A DNA stretch of 64,000 nucleotides, taken from Segatella copri. GTDB taxonomy: Bacteria; Bacteroidota; Bacteroidia; Bacteroidales; Bacteroidaceae. Below the pieces are notes generated by a model. That model saw only the letters and a list, made by a program, of their open reading frames with translations, was not told where the DNA came from and did no database searches. The stretch is from assembly GCF_019249795.2 (NCBI RefSeq), contig NZ_CP156891.1:1754001-1818000 (forward strand), read 5' to 3'. This document shows positions 26,810 through 36,331 of this stretch, in pieces. The position numbers and the translations under genes are program-made. Within the stretch, counting starts at the first letter, position 1. Each line of letters opens with the position of its first letter.

Positions 26810-29800
26810 TTATTGCACTTCCAGATAATCAAACGAAACGTTCGGAAGACCGGAGAGGATTATCTGATAGGTACCGGCATTGATCTGAGAATCGGTAGTG
26901 GTACCGATGGTCTTGAACTTGTTCGGCGTTTTAGGGAAGGTCATGTCTCTATCCAGCAGGACGATGCCCTTGCTGTCCACTATCTTCAACCTGCCTACCT
27001 GCTGCTCACCGGTGGTGTTCTTATAGCGGAAACGCAACATGTATTCGCGGGCCACACCGGGATTGATGGTCCAGGTTGAGGTCTTGCTCTTATAGCGCAC
27101 AGCCGGGAACACTTCGTTGTCCTGAGGCAACAGTTCCTTCGGATATTTCTCTACCACATCCTTATCCAGGTCAGCCCAGTAAGTCTTGCTCATTCCGCTC
27201 GCAGGCTTGCTGCCCTTGAAGGCGGTATTCCACTTCTCAGCATCTCCTATCTCTCCCTTGGCAGCAATGGCGATGGCAGAGATGATAGCCTCTCCCACCT
27301 TAACTTCCGGGAAAGAAATGGTCAGCAGACCGCCCTTTACCTTGACATCTACCATCTTCTTGCAAGCTCCCGCAAAGCCAGCCTCAGCCCAAAGGTCGAG
27401 GTCATCTACTACCACGGAATCGTTGATAGCTACATCAAAGATGCGCTCGCCTTCACAATCGATACCGGTGCCCTCATGCTTGCCCAGCCAAGGCTCGGCA
27501 AAATAGAGTTCTACGCGATATTCTCCATCCGGAACAGCAAACTGATAATTCAGCGCATGACGGCCCCAACGGAAATACTGGAAGAGCTTTGCATCAGGAG
27601 CCGTAGCATGCTGAGAGGCTGCAGACGATGATTTCAAACCATGAATGCGGGAAGTGATATGTCCCTGACTCGCCGTAAACGGATTCATGCCGAAACGCTC
27701 TGCCCAGGAATGAGAATAGACGCTGTCGTCCTGCTCCCACTCGCTGCCATAACTGTCTGTAACGGCATCACCGCCGCAGTTCACTCTATACAGATAGGTA
27801 TAACCCTCGGCTGGTTTCAGAAGATCTCTGTTGCGGTCGGCAGCTGTAGGCGTAAGCGTATCAGGCTGCACCTTCGTATAATGATTGCGATACCAGTAGA
27901 AGCCTTCGGTAGGCTGTTCCCAAGGCGTGAGAAGTCCCTTGTAATTGAACGGTCCCACCTTGTCGATGCGTCGGTAAGCCTCATCTGGCTGCACTCTGCC
28001 TGGGTTCTCATGCGATACGAAGAGCCACTGGAAATGGCCGCAGACGCTGTCCTTGGCGCTTTCTGCCAGCATCGCCTTCTTGCTGAGAAGAGATACAAAG
28101 GCATCTTCGGTATAGGCTTTTGACAGGGCCTTCGCATCACCGGCATGCAGTTTCTCTGCATCGGAACTGCGGAAACCGAGCGTGCGCCAGGCACCATATT
28201 CACCATTCAGCAACTGGTTAGGCTGTTTCAATTCCTGATCATATTTATCGGCTGTTCCGCCGTAGGTTCCGCTCCAGTTCTGAATCACATTCCAGTCGCT
28301 TCCCTCTCCTCCATTACAGGTGGTGATGGCGCGCATGGTCTGGGCGGTAGGGTCCATCTCCCGGATAATGGCAGCACACTCCTCGGTGAAATCCTTCGGC
28401 ATCACACTCTCGTTCTGAATGCCCCAGAGAATGACGCTAGGCGAATTGCGGCGCTCCTTAATCCAGCGGCGCAGCAGACGCTTGAAGTTCTTGCGGAAGG
28501 CGGATGTATCATACCAGACATGTGCCGAGAACTGACTCCAGAACAGCATGCCCTGCTCATCCAGCAACTGCTGGTAATAGAGATTATGTGGCTGATGAGC
28601 CTCACGGAAGGCATTGAAACCTGCCTGGCGCATCATCTTGACACGGGAAGCTATCTGCTCGTGAGAGAAGGCATGACTCTGACCGAAGAGATGCTCGTAA
28701 TCGCAGGTTCCGTTGATGAAAACCGGACTGCCGTTGAGATAGAATCTGCCGTCTTTCTTATCCATCTGGGCTGAATCGCCACGGAGCGCAGCCTGTTTCT
28801 GTCGGAGTACCGGCCAGGAGATGGAGCGGATGCCGAAAGGGGTAGCCACATCATCGATGGTCTTGCCCTCTCGTTTGATGATGCTGGAAAGGGTATAGAG
28901 ATAAGGATCCGTGATGCCCCACAGATGGGCATCGCTGACCTTTGCCTGATGACGGACCACCTGGGTCTCGCCTGCCTTCAGGGTAATCTTTCCGGCCTGG
29001 CGGAAAGCGGTCTTGCCGCTGCTCAGCGCCAGTTTACTGATTACCTCGATGGTCTGCTCATGGTCGGAATAGTTCTTCACCTCAGTATCTACGAAGACGC
29101 TGTCGCATGCTTCGTTGTTCCAGACGTGTACTCCAAAAGGCTCTACCCTCACCTCATCGGTTTCGATGAGCGATACCGGACGGAAGATACCGAAAGGCTG
29201 ACTGCCCTCCGAGAAGCCCCACTCTGACGAACAGCCACCACAAGGCCAAGGATTATTGGTCTGCATGGCAGGATGTTCTACCTTGATATTCAATGTATTA
29301 TCGCCCTCACGGAGCGCATCCGAGATATCGAGCATAAAGCTGGTTCTGCCTACCAATTCCTTCGGATAACTCTTGCGGTTCACCTTGACCGTAGCAAAGG
29401 TTCCCACACCTTCCAACTGCAGGAAATAGCGTTTTCCGGTCTGTTTATGAACGGAGAAATGCTTCTCGTAGGTGGCGGTACCATGCAGGTTGCCGTGCTT
29501 CAGCTGGCGGTAACCGTAATAATCGTCCAGATTGTTGGGCACATTCACCCGGAAGGTTCCCATCTTCTTCGTGATACTATCTTCCGAAGTCTTGCCGAAG
29601 CTTACCTGCCAGTCCTGATTCAGACTCATAATCTGTCGCTTTCCCTTCTTTTCTAGTGTCGGGAAAGAAACCTGCGAACGCCCCATCGGCACGCTGGTAG
29701 CCACGGCAATGCCTCGCTGTCCGGCATGGTTCACGGCACAATAGAAATGGTAAACCACACCCTGATGCTTCAGCACATAACTCTTATGGGCGAACATATC

Positions 29801-30799
29801 ATCATAAGGTTTGGAAGGATAAATCAGGTCGGCTCCCTCCCAGTCCTGCCAGTTCACCAGGTCCCGGCTCACGGCAAAGGTATTGTAGGCATTGTATTTT
29901 CTCTTCGGATTAAAGGCAGAGAAATAGAACATGACATAATAATGCGGGAACTTCACGATCTGTGCATCTCCCGTAATGATGCCCGGAGCCTCATGAAAGA
30001 AGACCGGATTGCCTGTCTTCCGCTTGGCTGTGCGGAGAGGCAGACGGCGCCAGGAAGTCATGTTGCTGGAGAGGGCGATACCGATGCGTTCTGCCTTCAA
30101 CTGGTTGGCAGGGTTGATGCCAGCGGCATTATAGAACATGACGAAAGGTTTGCCCAGCGTCTTGTTCCTATCCCAGTAGACGGTACTTTTATAATGGGTG
30201 AGTTTCTCCCACCACTGTGCACTCTTGTCGTTGATAGAGAGAACAGGCGCAGGGGATGTTTCCCAAGGATGAGCCTGGGTGATATCGCCTTTGGTAGAAG
30301 CCATACCCATATTGAGAGGCTTGCGGACGGACTCATAGCCCGTACCTTCTCCACCGAAATAGCTCATCCAGTGGCGACCTTTGTATTTTGCCATCTCATA
30401 GGATCCGTTCCAGGTCCAGTCTATCAGCGCCGGATATCCTGCACGCTGGTTCATATCCCATCCCTTGTCGGCATAGCAGAGCAGGCGGCCCAGGGTTTTC
30501 CATTGCAGCAGGTCATCGCTGGTAGCGAGCCATGTTTCATACCCTCTTCCATCCGTTCCGTCCTTGCCGTTGTATACCACATAGGTCATAAACCACCTGT
30601 TTCCTTCGCGATACACCATCGGACAGTCTATCTTGTGGTAGTTGTCCTCAGGTGCAACCACCATACCATATTTATAAGGTGTCTTTACCTCGTCGTATAT
30701 CTTCTGCATCACGTTCTGGCTGATTTTCTGTGCAAAAGCGGTGATGCTGCCAAAGACAAGAAGAGATAAGAGTACCAGTCTTTTTCTTTCGATCTTCAT
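26810..30799 (-). CDS. GH137-GH2 bifunctional enzyme with malectin and C-terminal CBM-like domains (RG-II)
   Basis: This 1329-residue secreted protein has a signal peptide (ends TAFAQ). Residues about 40-385 form a beta-propeller of GH137 type. E156 (GTGYES) and E237 (KAERIG) have the same 81-residue spacing as E159/E240, which I recall as catalytic in B. thetaiotaomicron BT0996. A GH2 enzyme follows (jelly roll from MSLNQDWQVSFGK; Ig-like; barrel with NGTCDYEHLF, acid/base Glu in VILWGIQNESVMP and a candidate nucleophile in LLNGEYGAWR). A malectin-like domain (YRVELYFAEPWLG) and a CBM-like end come next. BT0996 carries the same GH137-GH2 pair, a beta-L-arabinofuranosidase and a beta-glucuronidase acting on RG-II. 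It has its own promoter element (C). Confidence 0.85.
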   Translation of the reverse strand: MKIERKRLVLLSLLVFGSITAFAQKISQNVMQKIYDEVKTPYKYGMVVAPEDNYHKIDCPMVYREGNRWFMTYVVYNGKDGTDGRGYETWLATSDDLLQWKTLGRLLCYADKGWDMNQRAGYPALIDWTWNGSYEMAKYKGRHWMSYFGGEGTGYESVRKPLNMGMASTKGDITQAHPWETSPAPVLSINDKSAQWWEKLTHYKSTVYWDRNKTLGKPFVMFYNAAGINPANQLKAERIGIALSSNMTSWRRLPLRTAKRKTGNPVFFHEAPGIITGDAQIVKFPHYYVMFYFSAFNPKRKYNAYNTFAVSRDLVNWQDWEGADLIYPSKPYDDMFAHKSYVLKHQGVVYHFYCAVNHAGQRGIAVATSVPMGRSQVSFPTLEKKGKRQIMSLNQDWQVSFGKTSEDSITKKMGTFRVNVPNNLDDYYGYRQLKHGNLHGTATYEKHFSVHKQTGKRYFLQLEGVGTFATVKVNRKSYPKELVGRTSFMLDISDALREGDNTLNIKVEHPAMQTNNPWPCGGCSSEWGFSEGSQPFGIFRPVSLIETDEVRVEPFGVHVWNNEACDSVFVDTEVKNYSDHEQTIEVISKLALSSGKTAFRQAGKITLKAGETQVVRHQAKVSDAHLWGITDPYLYTLSSIIKREGKTIDDVATPFGIRSISWPVLRQKQAALRGDSAQMDKKDGRFYLNGSPVFINGTCDYEHLFGQSHAFSHEQIASRVKMMRQAGFNAFREAHQPHNLYYQQLLDEQGMLFWSQFSAHVWYDTSAFRKNFKRLLRRWIKERRNSPSVILWGIQNESVMPKDFTEECAAIIREMDPTAQTMRAITTCNGGEGSDWNVIQNWSGTYGGTADKYDQELKQPNQLLNGEYGAWRTLGFRSSDAEKLHAGDAKALSKAYTEDAFVSLLSKKAMLAESAKDSVCGHFQWLFVSHENPGRVQPDEAYRRIDKVGPFNYKGLLTPWEQPTEGFYWYRNHYTKVQPDTLTPTAADRNRDLLKPAEGYTYLYRVNCGGDAVTDSYGSEWEQDDSVYSHSWAERFGMNPFTASQGHITSRIHGLKSSSAASQHATAPDAKLFQYFRWGRHALNYQFAVPDGEYRVELYFAEPWLGKHEGTGIDCEGERIFDVAINDSVVVDDLDLWAEAGFAGACKKMVDVKVKGGLLTISFPEVKVGEAIISAIAIAAKGEIGDAEKWNTAFKGSKPASGMSKTYWADLDKDVVEKYPKELLPQDNEVFPAVRYKSKTSTWTINPGVAREYMLRFRYKNTTGEQQVGRLKIVDSKGIVLLDRDMTFPKTPNKFKTIGTTTDSQINAGTYQIILSGLPNVSFDYLEVQ

Positions 30800-30839
30800 A
30801 TTTTTATTTTAGTACATATTAATTTTAAATCTTACAAAT

Positions 30840-30869
30840 ACAAAGACGTTTGGAGATAGTTTTTGTAAC
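30840..30869 (-). promoter_or_regulatory. PUL promoter element C (upstream of GH137-GH2)
   Basis: On the minus strand GTTACAAAA, then GTCTTTGT with a 22-nt start-to-start distance. Confidence 0.6.
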
Positions 30870-30913
30870 TAATTACATAAAGTTTATGCTATTTAGAATT
30901 ATTAACCATAAAA

Positions 30914-30954
30914 AGTAGGAGATAAACACCTATTATTAGCATTCACCTCCTACT
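30914..30954 (-). terminator. Hairpin terminator of the susCD unit
   Basis: Arms AGTAGGAG and CTCCTACT, 30 nt beyond the susD stop. Confidence 0.6.
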
Positions 30955-30984
30955 CGAGTATATATTAGTTAAATCTAAAAAAAA

Positions 30985-32790
30985 TTAATAACCAGGATTC
31001 TGGTATTCAGCGCCATTATTAATACCATTTGTAAAGGTTGTTGAAATTGGACGAAGAGCATACTCTGGTTTGAAATACCTAGCCAAGTCTGGATGTGTAG
31101 CCTGTAGATATGAATTGTCCTTGAACATTCCTGTGCGCTTCAAATCATAGAAGCGGCAGTATTCACCACATAACTCACGACCACGTTCATCCAATACTGT
31201 ACGAACAGAAGCAGAACCAGTGAGAAGGGTAGCCCCTGCACGTTGGCGAACCTTATTAATATAGCCCATAGCGTTAGCCCCGCCATTTAGATAGATATCA
31301 GCCTCTGCTGCAATGAGGTAAATCTCAGCCATGCGTATAATGAATGTAGCATTCAAATTTCCATTACGTTTTTTGCTGGCATTAGCAACATAATAGTTGC
31401 TGCTATTATGCTTGTTAAGAGATGGATAGAAGTAGCGGAACATGTTTTCACCTGCGCCACGCTCGGTTATCACATTCTTATTTGCATCATCATATACATC
31501 CTTATAATCTACTATTAAGTAGTTGGCTGTAACTTTCTTACTTACTTCCGTTGCATAATCTGCATCCTGAGGCATCACGATTTTGATGGCCAAGTCGCCT
31601 GTATTGAGCTTCTTGCCAACAATGGCATCTTCCTTACCAAAGTTGTTCTTTGAACTTTCGTCCCACTCATAATTCCTATTTGCGTTCCACTGAGTAGTGA
31701 AAGACTTGTGGAAACGTGGGTCTAGTGTTCCATCCTGCTGTACATATAGATTGAGCAAATACTGAGTTGGCATGAAGATACCTGCCTGACTGCCTTCCCA
31801 TGTTAGACGGCTAGTCTGATTGTCTTCACGAGCACCAAACTTATTGATATTACAGAGGAACTTCTCATCGTTACGATTCAATTTGAAGTTACCATTACTA
31901 GAACCATGTCCATCGCTGCCAGCATACCAGCGATGCTTCCATAGAGCCTCCTTGTTTTCTTTATTATTTTTCTCAGCAAAAACCTCCTCATACGTAGGAT
32001 ACATGTAAGCACCATATGTAGAGCCACCCGACTCACAGTCAGTTATCAGCTTTTTAGCTGCATCAAGCGCCTCAGGTATATACTCATCCGTAGCATACTC
32101 TTTGGTCTGCAGACAAACTTTTGCCAACATTCCAAGTGCAGCTTTTTTGGTAGGCTGTGTAGTAGTTGCGTCATTGCCTTTATCCAGCCATTCCACAGCA
32201 AACTCCAAGTCAGGAATGATAATTTCCTTATAAATCGTTAGAGGTTCTGTACGGGTAGGAGCAAAATTCATAGAGCTAGCCGGTTCTGTAATCATGGTAA
32301 CCCCACCAAACTGCTCTACAGCATTGAAATAATAGATAGCACGCAAGAATCTAGCTTCTGCAACTTTGACATTTCTTTCAGCCTCAGTTTTAAAAGGGGC
32401 TTTATTTGCCAAACTGATAGCCATATTGCAACTGCCAATACCATCATAGAGAGAGTTCCAGATACCATTTGTATAGGTGGTGTTAGGTGCTGCACCTGCG
32501 AAGAACCAAAAATACTGAGTATAGGAAGTATTCTGATTTCCTTGGTAAGTCCAGAGGTCTGTATCACCTTCTGTCAATTCCATGAAACCATCCGTACCAT
32601 ACAAGAAACGTTCCATACCAAAATAGCACTGATTAAGCAAAGTCTGGTATGACTCAACCGAGTTCGCTGCCATGTTCTCCATGGTAAAACCACCAGGGTT
32701 TTCTTCTTCCAAAGAGCACGAAGCTAAAGACATCGCACCAGCAGCGAGGGCTGCAGAGAACAATATATTCTTAAAATTCATCTTTTTCAT
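30985..32790 (-). CDS. SusD/RagB-family surface glycan-binding lipoprotein
   Basis: The protein has 601 residues. A lipoprotein signal (SLASC, lipid Cys at residue 25) is followed by acidic residues (SLEEENPGG), the kind of export signal that sends lipoproteins to the cell surface in Bacteroidota. The SusD helical fold shows in ARFLRAIYYFNAVEQFGGV, the TPR-like segments and the C-terminal LDERGRELCGEYCRFYDLKRTG. It forms the lid of the SusC transporter and captures oligosaccharide at the surface. It lies 13 nt after susC and ends before a hairpin terminator. Ligand specificity (RG-II fragments) is inferred from the neighbours. Confidence 0.95.
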   Translation of the reverse strand: MKKMNFKNILFSAALAAGAMSLASCSLEEENPGGFTMENMAANSVESYQTLLNQCYFGMERFLYGTDGFMELTEGDTDLWTYQGNQNTSYTQYFWFFAGAAPNTTYTNGIWNSLYDGIGSCNMAISLANKAPFKTEAERNVKVAEARFLRAIYYFNAVEQFGGVTMITEPASSMNFAPTRTEPLTIYKEIIIPDLEFAVEWLDKGNDATTTQPTKKAALGMLAKVCLQTKEYATDEYIPEALDAAKKLITDCESGGSTYGAYMYPTYEEVFAEKNNKENKEALWKHRWYAGSDGHGSSNGNFKLNRNDEKFLCNINKFGAREDNQTSRLTWEGSQAGIFMPTQYLLNLYVQQDGTLDPRFHKSFTTQWNANRNYEWDESSKNNFGKEDAIVGKKLNTGDLAIKIVMPQDADYATEVSKKVTANYLIVDYKDVYDDANKNVITERGAGENMFRYFYPSLNKHNSSNYYVANASKKRNGNLNATFIIRMAEIYLIAAEADIYLNGGANAMGYINKVRQRAGATLLTGSASVRTVLDERGRELCGEYCRFYDLKRTGMFKDNSYLQATHPDLARYFKPEYALRPISTTFTNGINNGAEYQNPGY

Positions 32791-32803
32791 TTTTCTTAAT
32801 TGT

Positions 32804-35800
32804 TTAGAATGTGATATTTATACCAAAAACAAACTGCTTGTAAGTTGGGAAAGTATCCGAGCCACCCATTTCAGGATCTGTACCTTTCAACTTACTGTCC
32901 ATAGCAAAAATCCAAGGATTATAGGCAGTAAAATAGAAACGGCACTTCTCCATAAGTGCATGCTTAGAGATGCTCTTTGGAAGTGTATAACCCAATGTGA
33001 TGTTCTTTATCTTGATGAAAGAACCATCATATACATTGATGGCTGTATTGCCAATCGTTTGGTCATCACCACTACCAGGGCGTGGATAATAAGCACCTTG
33101 GTTTTCTTCTGTCCAATAGTCTATACCTGAAATTTGATTTGTATCAATTCCAGACTTTGCTGTATATGAACCGAGCATTTTGCTATAGATAGTCTGACCG
33201 AAGCGTCCCATTGCATAGATAGTCAAGTCGAAGTCCTTATAGACGAAAGTATTGTTAAGACCAATAATCCAGTTAGGATTCTCATGTCCCAATACCTGAC
33301 GGTCATCCTGGCTGTACTTATGCACACCTCCGTCACCATTGCCATTTTCGTCAAATTTCTCAATCGTCTCAACCTTTACCCATCCAGGTTTCACGCCATA
33401 CTTATCAAGTTCTTCCTGTGAAGCATCAGTACCCCAGATACCAGCATACTTGTAATCGTATATAGCATGAATAGGTTTACCCACGAAAAGATTCTCTGAA
33501 ATCAAGTCACCATTAGGTAAGCTCTCGATCTTTTCCTTGCTCCAAGTTCCTGTCAATGTGGTATTCCATTTAAAGTCCTTGGTAACGATATTACGGCTGT
33601 TGATGGTGAACTCCACACCCTTGTTGCTAGTCTTGGCAATATTTTCCCAGCTAGCCAAAGGAGAGCCCCAACCTGTGCTGCCACTTGTTATAGGCATAGT
33701 ACGCTTGAAGAGCAAACCACGTGTTTTAGTGGTGAAGAAATCCAAACTGCCATCAAGACGTCCTTTGAGTACAGCCATATCTATACCGAAGTTCCAATTA
33801 TAAGATTTTTCCCATCCCAAAGAAGGACTACCATAGGTACCGGTATATTGAGTGAACGGCACTATGTTGCCATTTATAGTGATGCCGGCAGAAGTGTATT
33901 TATAGGCATTTGTTTGTGTTGAATAAGCACCTACGCCACCTGAATTACCTGTAATACCTGCACCCACTCTGAGTTTCAAGTTGTCAAGCCACTTTTCTGA
34001 GCTTTTCATGAAACTTTCATCTGACACGCGCCAAGCTAATGCTCCTGCAGGGAATGAATCCCATTTCTTGCCTGGAGAGAAGAATGACACACCGTCCCAG
34101 CGATTTGAGAAAGTGAAGAGGTACTTACCTTTATAGGAATAATTAAATCGCAAGGCGTATGACATTTTTTGGGTGGTTGTCAGTCCTGACTCTACACGTT
34201 GGCTATTAGCTGCCAACAAACGCCAATACTTCCATATGTCCAAATCCTGGCCACTACCATCTGCATTGGTATATTCATTAGAATTCTTCTGCCAAGAAGT
34301 AACGCCTGTAACACCAATGTTATGGTCATTAGCAATGCTGAAGTTGTATGAAAGAATATTCTCCCATGTATAACTATAACTGTCTGAGTTCTGTATCTGT
34401 GCGTGTGGCGAACCTGCATATGTAGGTCTGTTGGCATGACACAAATTGCCCCAATAAGTACCTTGGCGGCCATGACCTAACGAACCGTTAAGTTGAGTAC
34501 GGTAAGACAAACCCTTGAAAGGAGTAATCTCTGCATAACCAATTGCATTGATATAAGTATAACGGTTATTATTGTCATACTGATTCTTGATATAATCGCC
34601 CATAGGAGAGTATTGGTTATTGATATACTCAGAGTTATACTCACCAAATTCATCAAAGACATCACCAAGAGGAAAAGCCCTCAATGCTCCTGTGAATGTC
34701 TTGTTGTCGCCGCGGTTACGGATGCTATAGTTGAGATTGGTCGACACACCAGCCTTAAACCAGTCAAATACCTTTTGATCGATGTTCAAACGTACAGAAT
34801 ATTTGTTGAGCTTCTCATTAGACAGTAATCCCTGGTCACGGTTATACACCAATGAAGCGTAAACATTTGTCTTGTCAGTTCCACCCTGGATGGAAAGTGA
34901 ATATTTTTGAGTAGTAGCTTTATTATCCATAGCCTGATCTACCCAGTCTATCCATTTTCCTGCATTATAAGCATCTACATAATCCTGGTTACCACCGAAG
35001 AGGTCTGAAACGCTCGCTGGAGCTACGCCATTTTTATATTTATACGCCTCTGTATAATAATTAACCCATTCATCACCAGTCATGCCACTCTTGTACTCAG
35101 GAGAACCACTCCAACCATAGTAAGCGTCAAAATTAACCCTTGTCTTAGAACTCTTCGCTCCACGCTTGGTTGTTATAATGATGACACCATTGGCACCTGC
35201 TGAACCATAGATAGCGGTAGATGAAGCATCCTTCAATACATCGATGCTCTCTATATCGTTAGGGCTTATGTCATCATAGCTTCCAGGCAGTCCGTCGATA
35301 ATAAACAAAGGACTGTTATCGCCATAGATAGAACGAGAACCGCGAAGCAAAATATTTACTCCGCCACCAACCTGACCACTGGATTTTGTAATATCAAGAC
35401 CTGCGATTTTACCTTGCAAAGCCTCCATTACGTTGGAAGTAGGAGCCGCTACAACATCTTCATTCTTTACGGATACTACAGAACCTGTCAAGTCACGTTT
35501 TTTCTGTGTACCGTAACCTACAACAACCAACTCCTCAAGACCTATAGCATCAGGCTCCATCTTGATTCCCATATTTTGCTTGGCAGAAATAGTAAAAGTT
35601 TTATAACCTGTGTAACTGATTTCCAAGACTGTACCAACAGGTACATTTACAGAAAACTTGCCATCCAGGTCAGTAATGGCACCGACACCACTACCTTTCT
35701 TTTTGATGGTTACACCAATCATCGGCTCGCCAAGCTCATCAACAATAGTACCATTGATGGAGTTTGACTGCTGCACTACAGAAAGAGGTGTTTGAATTCC

Positions 35801-35911
35801 TCCTTGAATTTTACTTGCCATCATAGTTGTTGGAGTCAACAGGATAGTCGAAACCAACATTACCTTAGAGGTAATTCCTGAGATAGCGTCAGGATTTTTC
35901 AATTTCTTCAT
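32804..35911 (-). CDS. SusC/RagA-family TonB-dependent glycan importer
   Basis: The protein has 1035 residues. The signal region is followed by a carboxypeptidase-like regulatory domain (INGTIVDELGEPMIGVTIKK), the SusC box (LEELVVVGYGTQKKRDLTGSV), the plug (ALQGKIAGLDITKSSGQVGG, LIIDGLPGSYDDI-like segment and SIDVLKDASSTAIYGSAGANG) and a 22-strand barrel ending in NITF. There is no N-terminal STN signalling domain, so this transporter is not itself a FecA-type signal transducer. It pairs with the SusD downstream to bring RG-II oligosaccharides into the periplasm. Promoter element F lies 109 nt upstream of the start. Confidence 0.95.
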   Translation of the reverse strand: MKKLKNPDAISGITSKVMLVSTILLTPTTMMASKIQGGIQTPLSVVQQSNSINGTIVDELGEPMIGVTIKKKGSGVGAITDLDGKFSVNVPVGTVLEISYTGYKTFTISAKQNMGIKMEPDAIGLEELVVVGYGTQKKRDLTGSVVSVKNEDVVAAPTSNVMEALQGKIAGLDITKSSGQVGGGVNILLRGSRSIYGDNSPLFIIDGLPGSYDDISPNDIESIDVLKDASSTAIYGSAGANGVIIITTKRGAKSSKTRVNFDAYYGWSGSPEYKSGMTGDEWVNYYTEAYKYKNGVAPASVSDLFGGNQDYVDAYNAGKWIDWVDQAMDNKATTQKYSLSIQGGTDKTNVYASLVYNRDQGLLSNEKLNKYSVRLNIDQKVFDWFKAGVSTNLNYSIRNRGDNKTFTGALRAFPLGDVFDEFGEYNSEYINNQYSPMGDYIKNQYDNNNRYTYINAIGYAEITPFKGLSYRTQLNGSLGHGRQGTYWGNLCHANRPTYAGSPHAQIQNSDSYSYTWENILSYNFSIANDHNIGVTGVTSWQKNSNEYTNADGSGQDLDIWKYWRLLAANSQRVESGLTTTQKMSYALRFNYSYKGKYLFTFSNRWDGVSFFSPGKKWDSFPAGALAWRVSDESFMKSSEKWLDNLKLRVGAGITGNSGGVGAYSTQTNAYKYTSAGITINGNIVPFTQYTGTYGSPSLGWEKSYNWNFGIDMAVLKGRLDGSLDFFTTKTRGLLFKRTMPITSGSTGWGSPLASWENIAKTSNKGVEFTINSRNIVTKDFKWNTTLTGTWSKEKIESLPNGDLISENLFVGKPIHAIYDYKYAGIWGTDASQEELDKYGVKPGWVKVETIEKFDENGNGDGGVHKYSQDDRQVLGHENPNWIIGLNNTFVYKDFDLTIYAMGRFGQTIYSKMLGSYTAKSGIDTNQISGIDYWTEENQGAYYPRPGSGDDQTIGNTAINVYDGSFIKIKNITLGYTLPKSISKHALMEKCRFYFTAYNPWIFAMDSKLKGTDPEMGGSDTFPTYKQFVFGINITF

Positions 35912-36019
35912 AATTGAGTCTTTTAGGTTTGTTTTTATATTTTAATCTAACTTCATAAATAGTCTGTTCCCAATCATCTGTGCCGTGATGTTAGTATACT
36001 ACAAACAAATAAGATTATC

Positions 36020-36050
36020 ATAAAGACGAAAAGAATCCAAATATTGTAAT
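36020..36050 (-). promoter_or_regulatory. PUL promoter element F (upstream of susCD)
   Basis: On the minus strand ATTACAATA, then GTCTTTAT 23 nt later; a weaker upstream box than in the other units and a longer leader. Confidence 0.5.
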
Positions 36051-36270
36051 CACCTTCATTGAGATTTCTATACGTTATATACACATGTTTCTTGCTCTAT
36101 TGCCCAGTGTTTCAAGATGATCGCATAGCGTGCTAAAGTTGTTTGATCAACTAATGAACACTAACTATTCGCCAGAGTTAATTAACGCCAAGGGCAGAAT
36201 ATAACTGCCCAAGGTTATCGTTTGATTTAAATAGAACCCACTTTTTCGAGTGGACTCACCTAATAAAAAA

Positions 36271-36313
36271 AAGGATAGAGCATAACACATGATTTGTGCT
36301 ATACTCTATCCTT
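36271..36313 (-). terminator. Terminator of the GH138 gene
   Basis: Arms AAGGATAGAG and CTCTATCCTT flanked by an A-run (T-run on the minus strand); very similar arms occur at 39136-39165. Confidence 0.8.
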
Positions 36314-36331
36314 CCAATTATATCATTCTAT

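Larger units (their letters stand above)
35912..36331. other. Intergenic region upstream of susC
   Basis: This 420-nt gap holds the susC leader of about 100 nt, promoter element F (36020-36050, minus), two small hairpins (GGGCAG/CTGCCC at 36192-36210; CCACT/AGTGG near 36239) and the terminator of the GH138 gene (36271-36313). No gene is seen. Confidence 0.6.
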
